A DNA stretch of 64,000 bases from Takifugu bimaculatus (GCA_004026145.2 CP034991.1:11607142-11671141), one strand, 5' to 3'; shown: positions 20,501 through 32,169, numbered from the stretch's first letter. Notes: generated by a model not told the origin, from the sequence alone. Program-made: numbers and translations.

Positions 20501-23260
20501 CCTTCCCCAACATTGTGATATCCAGAAATACACTTATAAACAACCTGAGAGCCCATAGTGGAGACATTATTCCACTGCATGACTGAGTAAGGGACGGGTG
20601 GAGGAACACCACAGTCTACTTCTACATGGACAAAAAGGAAAAAAACAATGAAAGGCATCATTTTTGGGAATCTCCCACGTGACACATCAACACATGTATC
20701 AAACTTCTTAGAAATAAATGTAAGGTTTGAATTAGTTTGGACATGAGCAAAGCAGAAGATGGGGAGCTTTTTGGATGTGGAGCAAGAGGACTGCATGAGA
20801 CAAGATAACGCTGAGGAGGGAAAAGGATAATTTTACATCTGCTTTGGTGACCCCGATAAAGAGAAGAGCTGAAATTGTCAGACAGGCTTAAAGTGTGGAA
20901 GAAGTATTTTCAAATTTATTTTTCTTCACGTTGTCCCACATCATTTTGCAAAAGCGAACTTACTTACGAAGTTTCATAGCACATTTTTACCTTTGCATGA
21001 GATACTTGGTTGTGTCCAGTAACCTTCACTTGTACACAGTGACATATTTGTTCCCTCATAGTGATAAAATCCTATTTTACAGTAATAAGTAACAGCGCTT
21101 CCAGGGATGGAGCTGCCATTCCACATTTGGCCAGTGTGGGGCACTATAGGAGGATTCCCACAAAATATCTCTAGAAGGGGAAATAGAATTAGTACATTTT
21201 TAATAAATACCTTTCTCGTAAATGAATTCATCCTTAAATTATGTATTGGTACTGACAGAAGAACAGAAAATGTCATGAATACCTTTGCAGACCAGTGATG
21301 GGATGCTCCATTGACCCTTTTCATTACAGACGGAGACATTTTCGCCTCCTTTTTTATGAAAGCCCTCCTTACAAAAATAGAGAACGGTGCTGCCAGGGGT
21401 TGAGCTATTGTTCCACATCTGCTTGGTGGATTCAATTACGGGTGGACTCCCACACGAGGTCTCTGCAACAAATAACATGCACCAAGATCAATGCAACCCT
21501 GCAGTGAAAAACGGAACGAGAGAAGCAGAAATATCCTGAATGTAGTTCTGACTGTACCTTGACAGACCACCGAGGGTTTCTCCCACAGTCCCGCAGCGGC
21601 GCAGACGGACACATTTCCCTCCCCAACATTGTGATATCCATAGTTACACTGATAAAACACCTCGGCACCCACCCTGGAGCTCTTATTCCACACCATGTGA
21701 GTGTGAGGGGGGTGAGGTGGGGGGCCACAGTCAACTTCTGAGGGCCAAAATGAGACAACATCAAACTGCGTTCGGCAGGATTCTCCAGGAGCCGCGACTG
21801 TGCTGCCAAACCGCTCAGAGTGACAAGAAAAGCTCTCACTATCAAAACGTTCTTTCATTTTCACAGGAGTGGGAACAACTACGGAACATTCCCACTGCTC
21901 CTTCGGGAGCAAAGACGCAGCTGCTATCAAGGCTTGAATATTAGGGAGTCTTGGAAGAGCTTTAATATGCTGAATTGTCCCATGTTATGCATTGAAGGTG
22001 TGTTTTTACCTTCACACTTAATGGAGGCTGGGCTCCAGAGTCCATCAGCACCACACACTGAGCTGTTGTCCCCACTCCTCCACATGAAACCTTCATCACA
22101 CGCGAACGTGGCCACGCTGCTGTATGTGGTTGCTGTTGCTGACAGCAGAACGGTGCCCCCCGCAGGAGGCCGGCTGACCGCAGTCCACCACTGAAGCACC
22201 AGCAAGAGCAGGTTTTAGTCACGTGGTTCTAGTAAGGCGTCCATCAGTTGGCGTTACCTTTACAGGAGGCGTTTTCCCTGCGTGGGACTGAAGGGCTCGT
22301 TTCCATTTTGGACTCGATATCCCAGCTGGCAGCTGCACTCAAAGCTGCCTGGAAGGTTTGTGCACTGAGCTCCGTCTCCGCACAAACCTGGGATTCTGCA
22401 CTCATCAACATCTGCACGGGCAACATAAAGGAGACACGGTTTTAAGGTTTGGTCTCTGAAATCAATCAAAGGGCTTTAACAGTCCGGTTTCAGCTGAAAC
22501 TCACCCTGACAGTGGGTTCCGTCGTTTGGGATGAAGACAGCCATGTTGTTGGACGGGCTGTAGCCGCTCATGCAGGTACAGTAGTAGCTGCCATACGTGT
22601 TGTGGCAGGTGGTGCTCTGACCACAGATTCTATTAGCTCCTATCTGACATTCGTCTTTATCTAAGAAACAATCAAAATGTAATTTTTTTAGGACAGCTTA
22701 ATGCTCGCCAGGGGACGAATTAAACTTGGATGATGTGATGATTTTTTGGGTCTTAAAATCTTGATAATAGGGATTTTCTCAACACTTGACTTGAAGAGAC
22801 ATATAGCATGACATAGCTGTAAAATATTAATGATAGTCATTTCCATATTTACTTCATTATTTTTCTTTGATTAATTTAAAAAAAAAAAAAATCAGCTCCA
22901 AAATTCTGCATTTTTCTGAACAAGATGACAAAATGGATTAACTAGATCATATAACAGATAGAACACAAGGTTTAAAATGATTGCTTTTCTCCCCTACCTA
23001 AGCAGATAGTCCTTCCATTGCCCACAAATCCGTATTTGCAGTTGCAAACCTTTCCTGAACCGTCCAACTTTTCGTCACATGTGGCGTTAGTGTGGCAGGC
23101 GGTGCACATGTCCTGAGAGTGGCCTCCTGCCAGGACACCTGAGGAGACGATAAAAACAGCATCACACCAGGTGTAAAAATCTATGGAGGAAGGAGAAAGT
23201 GTTGCTCTAACCTGCAGTGAAACACAGAAGAACCAGCACCTCCATGGTCCCGTTCCTCAT
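17555..23260 (-). CDS. susd1: sushi domain-containing protein 1 with eight sushi repeats (18 exons; three apparent frameshifts)
   Basis: Single-pass membrane protein of uncertain function. Exons on the minus strand: 23260-23212, 23138-22998, 22660-22505, 22411-22258, 22190-22010, 21737-21558, 21462-21283, 21170-20991, 20621-20442, 20292-20113, 19646-19467, 19195-19031, 18950-18856, 18782-18595, 18517-18424, 18176-17936, 17861-17822, 17718-17555. Domains: signal peptide, EGF-like module with VCNCKYGFVGNGRTICL, two calcium-binding EGF modules (DKDECQIG..., DVDECRIPG...), eight CCP/sushi modules (about residues 167-641), a region with LFNESCLRWR as in human SUSD1, and a membrane segment at about 868-890. 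Human SUSD1 has two sushi modules as I recall it. Exons 4, 5 and 14 each carry one extra base; without these the CDS is 2745 bp, 914 aa. The start could also be the ATG at 23245. The last exon is read to the first stop, and a further exon cannot be excluded. Confidence 0.87.
18518..18594 (-). other. 77-bp intron in susd1
   Basis: Between GTATCA (donor, 18594) and ATAG (acceptor, 18518), with TGCTAAC as a near-perfect branch site about 25-30 bases before the acceptor. Reading through it would stop at an in-frame TAG. Removing it joins TSLP to VPAAPAVYY in phase and reaches the region like human VEFFTVHRG. Confidence 0.75.
18638..18638 (-). other. apparent 1-base insertion in susd1 exon 14
   Basis: Coding strand GCA CTG ACA G TCG GCT TCA. 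With the G the frame ends at TAA about 12 codons later; without it the frame runs through SASQPPVTTNTSLP to a correct-phase donor. Confidence 0.7.
22170..22171 (-). other. apparent 1-base insertion in susd1 exon 5 (first sushi module)
   Basis: The exon begins in the frame VVDCGQP but continues as PPAGGTVLL in the next frame; the join is a CCGG where CCG is needed. The exon is 181 bp, while the six following sushi exons are exactly 180 bp. Confidence 0.85.
22276..22278 (-). other. apparent 1-base insertion in susd1 exon 4 (third EGF module)
   Basis: The frame NEPFSPTQGKRLL ends in TAA. Shortening the GGG run by one gives PTQENASCK, which supplies the sixth EGF cysteine and restores the phase to exon 5. 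Confidence 0.8.
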
Positions 23261-24314
23261 CCTCTCTGAGCATCTGCTGACTTCAACAACCCTTTATCCC
23301 CATCTTCAGCTTCTCAGGCTTAATTTCCGTCCTGTGGACCATATTTGAGGCTGAGCGGGCTTGATAACCAGGATTCCGAGGGCGTGGAGGGTGTGTAAGA
23401 TGAGGTCAGCCGAATAAATAGCTCATTTTCTTAATGATCCTCTTGCAGCTGGTGGTTTTGTGGCTTCATCTTGTCATCCGCTGACACATTCAGTTACTCT
23501 TCACCGGTACTGGTGATATGTTAAGAGCTGCGGTGGAAGATAATGGCTATGTTTGGGCTGACAGACCTGCTGGAAGACCTCTGACTAATGTTTCAAGGGG
23601 GGAAAAAAACGTTTTTTCCTGACACTTTCTAAATGACTTCCCAAAAAGTTCATTTCAGAACATTTATTAAAAGCCACCAACTATAAATATTGTTTACGCG
23701 CATCTACAGGCTGTAGTTTTCTGAGGGGGTGGTGGGTTGTGGGAGGGGGAGATAAGTGCGGTGAGCTGCTATCTCTGTGGCCAGTAGGGTCCACGATGGG
23801 GTCTCTCTGTCACTCAAACTAACAAGCGACCGCCTCACAAACAGGGAGTAGAACCTCTGGACTGTCTCTGTGGGCCCCTCCCCAACCACACAACTGGCCT
23901 CTCTCTGGGGCTCCTTTAGCCCCATTTCAACCCCGAGTCTGACACCTCCGATCACACCAACAATGACTAAACGCAGCAGGAATCTTTTAAGCCTAAACTC
24001 ACACACGAATTAAAGATATCAGGTGGAAAAATTGCTTTTAAATGAAAGTGAAAGTCTGACATCAGACTAATACAGATATTCGCTGTGGTCCCAGTATCAA
24101 ATAATTCCGATGGAAAAAATAGAGCGAAAATGGATGTTTTAAAGGGTTTTATTTCTTTTTAGCAGCTCATCCTTCTAGCCAATGACTGTAAATCTACTGC
24201 AGTGGACACAAAAGGACAGAAAAGGTACAAACAGATGAGTTTAAAGAAAATTTAAGATGGTGAAAAAGAATGACACCTTAAGCTCAAACATTTGCTTAAC
24301 GATGGGCTTCTTGG
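23261..24314. other. susd1 promoter side and 3' UTR of the 216-aa gene
   Basis: No coding gene is supported. Short open frames on the minus strand at 23704-24006 have no recognisable domain and no splice support. Confidence 0.5.
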
Positions 24315-24965
24315 TCATAGAATAGAACAAAGACAACAGCATTTTTTGTCTTGTTTGGTTTGAGTCTCTTCCGGACAAGGACCATCGGGAGCAGGAGACT
24401 CCAATTTATCGTCTGACACTGAACCACTGGAGCTGGAAAACAGCCTCCTGCACACCAGGTCAGCAGCCCTCCCATCCATGACCGACAGGTCTGTGACAGT
24501 CTTCTCCCTCAGCGACATGTCCCCGTCATCGTCATCATCTATCAGCACAAACTCCTTCAGGTAAACCATCCCCACGCCGTGAAGGCTGTGGTTCTCCGCC
24601 GAGTCCTCGGTGGTGTGGGCGTCCACGAAGGTCAGAGTTGAAGACTCTGTCAGCGTCTCCTGCGGGTCTGTGGAGTTGTCCTCTGTTCCTGAAAAGACCT
24701 GGCTGCTGGAGTCCATCATCCAAGTGGAGTTCCTCTGAGCGCCTTCTTTCATGTTGTAACACGGCCCGTGGTTGTTCGGGACCACATCGGGTACGGAGGT
24801 GGTGGCCTGTGTTCTCCTGGGGTGGGGGGCATTTTCTGTGGCGTGACCGTTACCGGGGTACATCTTGAAAGCCACCCTCTGGTAGTCATGGTAGAGCTGC
24901 ACGCCGCTGCCTGTCGGGGACGGCAGCAGGATGTCGGCAGCATCGACTTTTCCGTGATTCTTCAT
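24315..24965 (-). CDS. unrecognised 216-aa acidic protein with C-terminal Cys-rich CaaX box
   Basis: A single open frame from ATG at 24965 to the stop at 24315. I do not recognise the gene. Seen: an N-terminal KVDAADILLPSPTGSG segment, a low-complexity polar middle rich in Thr, Ser and Asn, an acidic stretch (LIDDDDDGDMSLREKTVTD), and the end KKCCCLCSIL. The last four residues, CSIL, are a CaaX box whose final Leu favours geranylgeranylation, with three upstream Cys as possible palmitoylation sites. A basic and Cys-rich CaaX tail of this kind occurs in paralemmins, so a divergent paralemmin-like protein is one possibility. No paralemmin coiled coil was found. The bases before the ATG (AAAATAG) could be an acceptor. 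Donor-like sites upstream (near 25388 and 25914, minus strand) have no open frame and look like 5' UTR exons. Confidence 0.6.
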   Translation of the reverse strand: MKNHGKVDAADILLPSPTGSGVQLYHDYQRVAFKMYPGNGHATENAPHPRRTQATTSVPDVVPNNHGPCYNMKEGAQRNSTWMMDSSSQVFSGTEDNSTDPQETLTESSTLTFVDAHTTEDSAENHSLHGVGMVYLKEFVLIDDDDDGDMSLREKTVTDLSVMDGRAADLVCRRLFSSSSGSVSDDKLESPAPDGPCPEETQTKQDKKCCCLCSIL

Positions 24966-26883
24966 CTATTTTCTATGCTGATGGGTAAAAAATTGGAAGT
25001 TTAACACTGATTCGGATCAAAAATGCTCCTTCACATTAATAGCTTAAAACTTTTCTAACAATGTGACAGTTTGCTGTGAAGAAAAGATCAAAAAAGGCAA
25101 AGTGTGTTTTTAAAATAATAATAAAATGTTGGTTATACTTATTATAGTGTGCAAATATCAATGATTCTGTCATAAATAGAACATAAATAGAACTGTTGGG
25201 TTATTAATATATTTATATTTTACTGAAACAACAGCAGGAGCAGGTAACAAACAAACTCTCATTTAGCTTCAGACTGTCAAAATAAATAAAAAAGGCAAAA
25301 AAGAACTCCCTCAAGGATCAGCTCTTTGATCATCCTCTAAAGTGCTCAAACCAATGAAACCTCACACACACACACACTCAGGAGACTTACCCTCTTACAC
25401 TTGACTGACTCACATGCATGACAGAATCGGGACTCTCATAAATTACGAATGAATATTTAGGATGTACACATTGGGGTGAGCGTAGCTGAGGTGAAGCCAC
25501 GATAGATAAAAAGTGGACCGTCTCTAACAGCTGCGCTGCATTAAGGTTTTATTACACTTGATGGTTTTTGTCCCAACATTGTTGCAACAACAGACAGAAC
25601 TTTGAACAAAAGGATGCCGAGACAGCTGCCAATAATTCCTTCTTTTTAATCTTCAAAATGTTCACTTCTTCATTTATACCTGACCACAAAGCAGTGAGTG
25701 TAGTCATGTATAAGTATTGTTTAGAGAGAGATGACCTGGGAGCAGCTTAATAGTGACTGACAATAAATCACTAATAAACCTGCACGACGCTCTTCATCCC
25801 AACCAGACTACGGACTAATCCCACTCCTTACAAAACATGCAAAAAAATCTGAATTATCTTTAAAAAAAAATCAAAATCAAAATCAAGTATTTAAAATATA
25901 ATCTTACCTTGTTTCACTGCATTGATATAATGAAAATCACATGGCAGAGCAGGAACGACCCCCCCGAGGGTGTGTGCAGCACTTTGATGTGCAGCATTAA
26001 ATGATTTTTCCTCAGCCTGGATCCCCCCCCCCACACACACGCCCTCCTATTCCCATTGTCTGATAAGCTACAACTCTTCCCAGTAGTTGCAGGGAGGAGT
26101 TTGTTCAAACATGCAGAACATCAGACGAGACTATTTTTAGCATCTGTCGTCAGTTACAAAGATAGAACTGAAGAAAATGTTAAATCTATAATTATAGTAC
26201 CGTCCTTATAAAGTAAATGGACCAGGCGATCTTCAAAACATCCTACCTGCAATCTTTTGATGACATTTGCGCTAAAAATGTAGGATTTTGCCAAACAATG
26301 TCCAAAAACCCACAACCTCGTCTCCTTCCAGTCCTTCATGAAATGTTGCAGTGGTGCAGACATGCATGAAAAGCCACTTCTCTCGCTTCCATATACTAAA
26401 TGTGCTCCAATAAATAATAAAAGACAGCGCTTCACATACATGAAGGTTCCAAACTGGAGTGTAGGATCAAATATTGAAGTGTTCCCGCGATGCAGGGGTG
26501 ATGTCTCCATTAACCCTGTTTGTAAAACACTGGTCATTTACATCCATGAGACCTGTAGTACAAAACCATGTGGATAAACCAAGTATAACCATAAAGCTTT
26601 GGTTAGCTTTATATTCTTTTACAGCTTTTATGGCACGCACGCATCAAACCATCTGTTTGATATATCAGGAAATGCACTTTGTTGAGGAGCTACGTAAGGA
26701 AACATTCATTGTAGTAAAATCGTCCTGTGAAACTGGCTCATATTTCTTATTAACGGGTTGGGCTAAATAGTAGATTACTCCAAAACTGGGGGAACCATGA
26801 GATAGGGGGGACCGCTCAGGATGTAGGGTGGGGAAGGTCCGCTGTATGTCTGCATAAATGAGCTCCAAAACGGCCGATGATGA
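24966..26883. other. presumed 5' UTR/introns of the 216-aa gene and 3' UTR of the 335-aa gene
   Basis: AT-rich, with no coding sequence supported. Minus-strand donor-like sites near 25388 and 25914 may end untranslated first exons of the gene to the left. A C-rich tract lies at 26027-26034. Confidence 0.45.
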
Positions 26884-28255
26884 TCATGACCGAGAGATGA
26901 GTCCCGTCACATGTGGCGTGTCTCCTCCGTGATGGCGCATGTGGAAGCGGACGTTGTTGGTCGACTCCCCAAACTGGATGGTCACTCTGCGTGGCAGCGA
27001 CGGAGGATGTTTGAACCGAGCAGAGATGCTGACCGGCGCCGTGATGACTTTAACACCTGGAGGCACGAAACAGCTATGAGAGATCGATAAATCAAGTCCT
27101 CAATCAGAGGATCTCTCTGCAGCAATACTGAACAGAACCGAGCCTTTAATAACCAGATAATCAACCGGTTTGGATCAAAATATAAATCACCTTTGTGCTT
27201 TTCTATCTCAGCCAAGCAGACAGACAGCATCCAGAGACTCGGCGAGGTAAAACCGAGGAGCCTGGCTGGCAGAGAGAGGAGCAGACATGGGGAGTACTGA
27301 GAGACGGACCAAAGACCCGGCAGATCAGCAGTCCTGGGAACTCTGAGTTCTACTCGCTTCGCATCTTCTGGATCAGGTTCATCTGAAAAGCAGCCAAACA
27401 TGATGAGGGTGCCTGAGTTTCCTGGCTTAAAAAGATTAAACGCCAGTATTTTTAGGGGGGAAACTCACCCATTTCTGCGCTGGGTTGAGATCTGCTGGAT
27501 CCCTGCTGCTTGTCTTGGGAGACCAGGGTCAGGACGCTCTCCCAGACCAGGGACCCGGTGCGAGACGTAGGCAGACAGGCGGATATCCACCTCCACACAC
27601 TGCCTCCGTTTGTCGGTAAGTCAGAACTTCCTGCCTGCAATGTGAACGGGCCCTTCTTCAGCTCATCCACCGGCTCAAAGGTTCTCAGAGTCTGACGCAG
27701 TCGACGGAGACCTGCAGACGAGTTACAAGATGATTCTTGCTTTTAAAAATGTGCGCAGTGACAGCAGGCTCTGCATTATGGACTCGCCAGCTGGGCTGAG
27801 CCCGAACTGTCCATCAGTCAGGACCATGAGCAGGAGTCTGGAGCAGAGAAACTCAGGGAAGCACAGCGGGAGGTCTCTGAACTCAGAGTCGGGGTAATCC
27901 CAGCCGTAACCCGCCGCGCTGCAGAACCTCCGCAGAAGCCGAGTGTCCAGTCTGCGCCGGACAAAGACACCAGAATCAGAAGACAAGACTATTCAAATGG
28001 CCTCTGGATCAAGCCTCACCTGCAGTGGACGATCGTGTAGAAAACGCCGCACCTGTTGGTGGCCCGGAAGTGGCCCTTCCTCCGAGCCACAGCTTTGCTC
28101 AGGTATTTGAGGTAAAGATACGCGAAACTCGGAAGTTTGTTGTAGTCGAGTTCATTCGTTTTGAGGAGCTTGTGAGAACGGTAGATGTGCACGTACACGA
28201 AATATGCAGAACACGCCGAGATCGACGCCAAGGCGCAACTCTGCACGTTCCCCAT
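26884..28255 (-). CDS. unrecognised 335-aa protein with N-terminal Met-Gly-Asn
   Basis: I do not recognise the family. Five exons on the minus strand: 28255-28020, 27951-27788, 27711-27469, 27382-27191, 27056-26884; phases agree and the total is 1008 bp (335 aa) with no frameshift. The protein starts MGNVQSCALASISACSAYFV: Gly2 in this context is a possible N-myristoylation site, with nearby Cys and a short hydrophobic stretch that may anchor it to a membrane. Later segments include RRFCSAAGYGWDYPDSEF, DELKKGPFTLQAGSSDLP and the C-terminal RRVTIQFGESTNNVRFHMRH. Intron 2 (27787-27712, 76 bp) appears to use a GC donor (CAGCTG/GCGAGT), because no in-phase GT is available. This junction is the weakest. 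No catalytic motif is evident. Confidence 0.72.
27712..27787 (-). other. probable GC-AG intron
   Basis: The donor reads GCGAGT and the acceptor CTGCAG. Only this choice keeps the frame open (GQFGLSPAG joining LRRLRQTL). Reading through gives a stop after about 20 codons. Confidence 0.55.
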
Positions 28256-28747
28256 TGTACGTTAAAGTAAGCCAGAGAATTGAACAATACCTAGTAACCC
28301 AATCTAATGTCGCTACATTTCATTATTACGTCATTTGGGACCTTAAACAGCAAATAACGATAAGATATCCCAATTGTAGGAGTTTAGATCAATAGACGAC
28401 ACAGCAGACGCTGCCTGGAGCTACGGCGTCTGAGATGGGACAAACATAGCGTCTTCGAGTATCCATACAACCCTAAAACGATTATGCTTTTTTGTCTTTT
28501 CCAGCAGTTGGGATTTATTTTATAATGATATTACATTTCAGTGTATAAACTACATCCATTTATTAGACAGTCAATTTAAACATTCTGCTTCTGTAGAGTT
28601 CTTTACCATAAAAATATATTAAGTGGCCCATGACATCAAATTAGAACGTCATCATTCATAGTCATGCTGGTGTCAAAGAAAATCATAGTTGTGTAGAAAA
28701 TTCCTGAGGTGATGAAGATCATTTGTTCCATCTCCCATCGGTCCTCT

Positions 28748-29446
28748 TCACCCAAACAGAAGCAGCAGCACGATGCAGACCGAGTTCACTGCAATCAAAG
28801 GCACTAGAGGGAAAGACAACAGTACAGTAAAGGGTTCTGAAGGAAAAGGAGGAAAGGAGAGCAAAGACGGGCCTACCTCTCATTACTGTCCTCACCGAGC
28901 GGATCAGGTTCATTAACTGGACTTTGATGCCTGGCTCGTCAGCAAAACCTCCAACGCTTTGGTCCACTCCCCAACCGACTTATTTGAAGGACACACAACA
29001 AGAAACATCATGGATGTAAATGAGTCTGGACTTGAAAAAAACAACAAAAAAACATTTTTCACATTATATTTTAACCTTGCCTTCATCGCTGAGCGCAAAC
29101 ATAAACTTAACTCAATATCAATTTTGTTCATTGTTCAATGTTGTTCGTTAATAATGCTGTTATAGTTTAACTTTTTCATGCAACTTTATCAGTATACGCA
29201 AAACTTCCACAATAATCAGCAAACTGAACTTGCAGGTGTTTTATTCGCGTCAGCACCATCGGAGCCGAGTAAGAGCTAGTTCCCATTAGCATTAGCCGAC
29301 TTCTTTCATTTCTCCCGGTGTCACATATGATACAAAAAACTGTGCACCCACTTACTTTTACACAAAAACCTTTCTTCGTGAAGTACAGCGACGGCATTGA
29401 CGCACAAGACTGCTGCTTGAATGAGCGAATACAAAGTGAAAGCCAT
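28748..29446 (-). CDS. ier3ip1: immediate early response 3-interacting protein 1
   Basis: Small ER/Golgi membrane protein needed for normal secretory traffic and ER homeostasis; loss in humans causes microcephaly with neonatal diabetes. Three exons on the minus strand: 29446-29356, 28978-28877, 28803-28748. The total is 249 bp, 82 aa, the same length as human. It begins MAFTLYSLIQAAVLCVNAVA (first membrane segment), continues HEERFL, has GFADEPGIKVQLMNLIRSVR in the middle and ends VPLIAVNSVCIVLLLLFG (second membrane segment), which matches the human C-terminus closely. Phases 1 and 1 agree. smad2 lies upstream on the same strand, as neighbours on human 18q21. Confidence 0.96.
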
Positions 29447-32169
29447 GATATCGTTAACGCTACACTTATTTACCTCTGACGTCACCTACGATGGCCGACG
29501 AAGGACAAACGTAATGACAACCTTTCATGTAAAACGCGCAGCCAGAAAAGGTCAGCCGGTAGTCTGCTTTAAATTCTCTCCCGGACCAACAATCTCGTAC
29601 GTAAGGTGGAAGACAGAAATATTTTCCCCCTCCAAACATTTTTAGTTTGATGTTAATAGAACTGATCATTACAGTATTGTCTTTTATGTCAGTGAGAATA
29701 CCAGGATGCCAACAGCCATGGATCGCTACAGTTTGGCGTATATCGTTATTAAAGCATTACATTTAACTATAAATAACCCAGATTTGCTCGATTGAGCTTG
29801 TTTTTTTTTGGTTTAAAGTTTGACAAGTAATCACAATTCTTTCGGCCTACCAGAATGAGCTATTCAATTATAACTGAAACTTATTAACCCGCTACTCTGA
29901 GGAAATAGTTTAATAAAAGAAAAAAATAAGAGAAAATTGGAACCATTATAGGCACAACCCAAAAAACACTCGTAATTTACAATTTTGTATGCACAATTTA
30001 TATGCACCTACATTATAATTTGTTCTACATTTGACAGAAATAAGCACATTTATGTATTACCATCTAATACTTGGCACCCCTAATCTGTTTGAACACATAC
30101 AGGGAGACGTTAGACTGGATCATGAGAATAAAAATCTTTATTAGTGTTTTATGAAGTCTGCATAATATGCCACACGCCTGAGAAGCTCATGGTCAGAAAG
30201 GGGATGGGGTGGGGGTGGGAATCTATAAATAACGCCCTCTACTGGTAAACAACTGCAACGTCTACAGTACTGACTGCTTTGCAAAAAAAAAACAAAAAAC
30301 CAAAAAAAAGATTACTGTTAAATACACACTGACTGTACTACTGTTATTTATATGCATGTCTGGTCCACATCGGCTTTGTAATGGATCTTTTTCACATTCA
30401 TATGTTGTAGGTGTAACATAAAAACTATGCAACACTGTACCCCAACACATGGTTCAATTCCCCAAATCTTAACTCTTGGACCGGTGCACTTAAAGCACAA
30501 TCAGTGCTGTGAAGAAGACATGTTTGCATCAGAAAGAAGGGAGATCAGAAGCAAACATGTTTAACTGTGAACAGCCGTATTGCCGTGCCGAATTTAATCT
30601 GAAAAGGCTGGTTGTAGAAACTGATTATTATAATTGTTGTATAGAGAACAGAACGAATACATTACAGACATCAACACATAATGTTCCAGATTGCAGCCAT
30701 CTGTAATATTTAAAATCCAATCATATTGTTTCACCTGTTTAAACACAAAAAGCTCCATAAAAAGGTCAAAAACTGTTGAGATGAATGAATGAAAGTCCAT
30801 TAAGTTTAAACGCACCCAAATCATAAAGCCCTGTTACAACATGTACTTTAAATGCACCAGATTTCTTTGGAAATGCAGGATACAAACACGCTACACGTCA
30901 TGTGGGGCGGTGATATATATGTAGATATATATATATATATATATATATGTATTTATATAATTGGTTTTTTTTAAACCTAGACAAAGAGCTGCATTTTTAA
31001 AATGAAATTTTTGGGTCAAATGAAGGAATGATCCAAGCCCTCCATGTCACTTTTTGAAACAGCAGTGGTCTTTAAAATATTACTTTAATAAAAAGTGGAC
31101 GACAGAAAAAATTTAAGTATATTTATATATAAAAATACATGATAATACAAAAAAGTAGCAAAACAATGGGGGATAAAGGCTAACGACAGAAATTCACCAA
31201 TACCTTCAATTTCCCCTGGTGAGACAATTAATACTTCACCTCAGAGAGTTCCAGGACTCCCAGTGTCATGTCAAAAAAAAAAATAAATCAAATAAAAGAA
31301 AAAAACAAAACACTGCTGATATTCTCTGGTCCCTGCCCAGCACACCTTACAAAGAAACACTGGATGCATTCTCATCAGCTTTTGTACCAGGCTCCTCAGT
31401 TTTGGTGTCAACAAGAGTGCCATATAATGACAAACAAATAAAACTACAGCTGGATCCAGCCTGAAGTTCGTCTGGGTTTTCTGAATGATTTTCTTAAATA
31501 ACATTCCTATTTGTCAATTAATAAGAGTGTCTTACAACGACACGTCTAGAGTTGAAAGCAAACGAAGGGGGAGTGGGTTGCTGGCAACGTCCAATTCAAT
31601 TTCATCAAACACCAAGGTTGGTGTCCCGTCTGACCATACGGGGGCCGATTTTCCCAGAGAAAATTAACTTGGAACAATGTTTTTTATGGGATGTAATTAA
31701 AAATTAGTTTAGCAATCAAGCTCGTGTTACTAATACAAGCAATCATCAATACTGAAAAAGTATTCACAGATTTTTTTTTGGTATTTCTGCCATTTCCTTG
31801 ACTAAAAACCAACATATATATATTTGATTTGTACCACAAATAGATCTAATATTAAAGATTTGGGGAAAAGCAATTTGACAAGGTGCATATCAATGGGTAA
31901 CAAAGTGCCAATTTTCCAAACATGTCTGTATTGGTGAATGTGTGTGCATGTGTGTCAGTGAAGTGTTGGTGCATCTGGTTTTTTTTTGAAGGGGGGAGGT
32001 TAAGGTACTTGGAATTAATGCCACAATACTATGATGAGAATTTACAGAAAACTCATTCTGCGGGGTTCCATTTTCCACTGAGAGGACTCACAACTTTAGA
32101 ATTCAATGATCATATAATGGGCTGCAGGGTGACTTTTTGATGGGTGGGGGTGGGCATTTCTTTATCCGT
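29447..32169. other. ier3ip1 promoter region and smad2 3' UTR
   Basis: No coding gene is supported. A minus-strand AATAAA (TTTATT at 30136-30141) about 2 kb after the smad2 stop would give a long smad2 3' UTR. An (AT)n tract lies at about 30911-30949. Confidence 0.55.
30911..30949. repeat. (AT)n microsatellite
   Basis: Alternating AT with two interruptions, within the presumed smad2 3' UTR. Confidence 0.9.
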
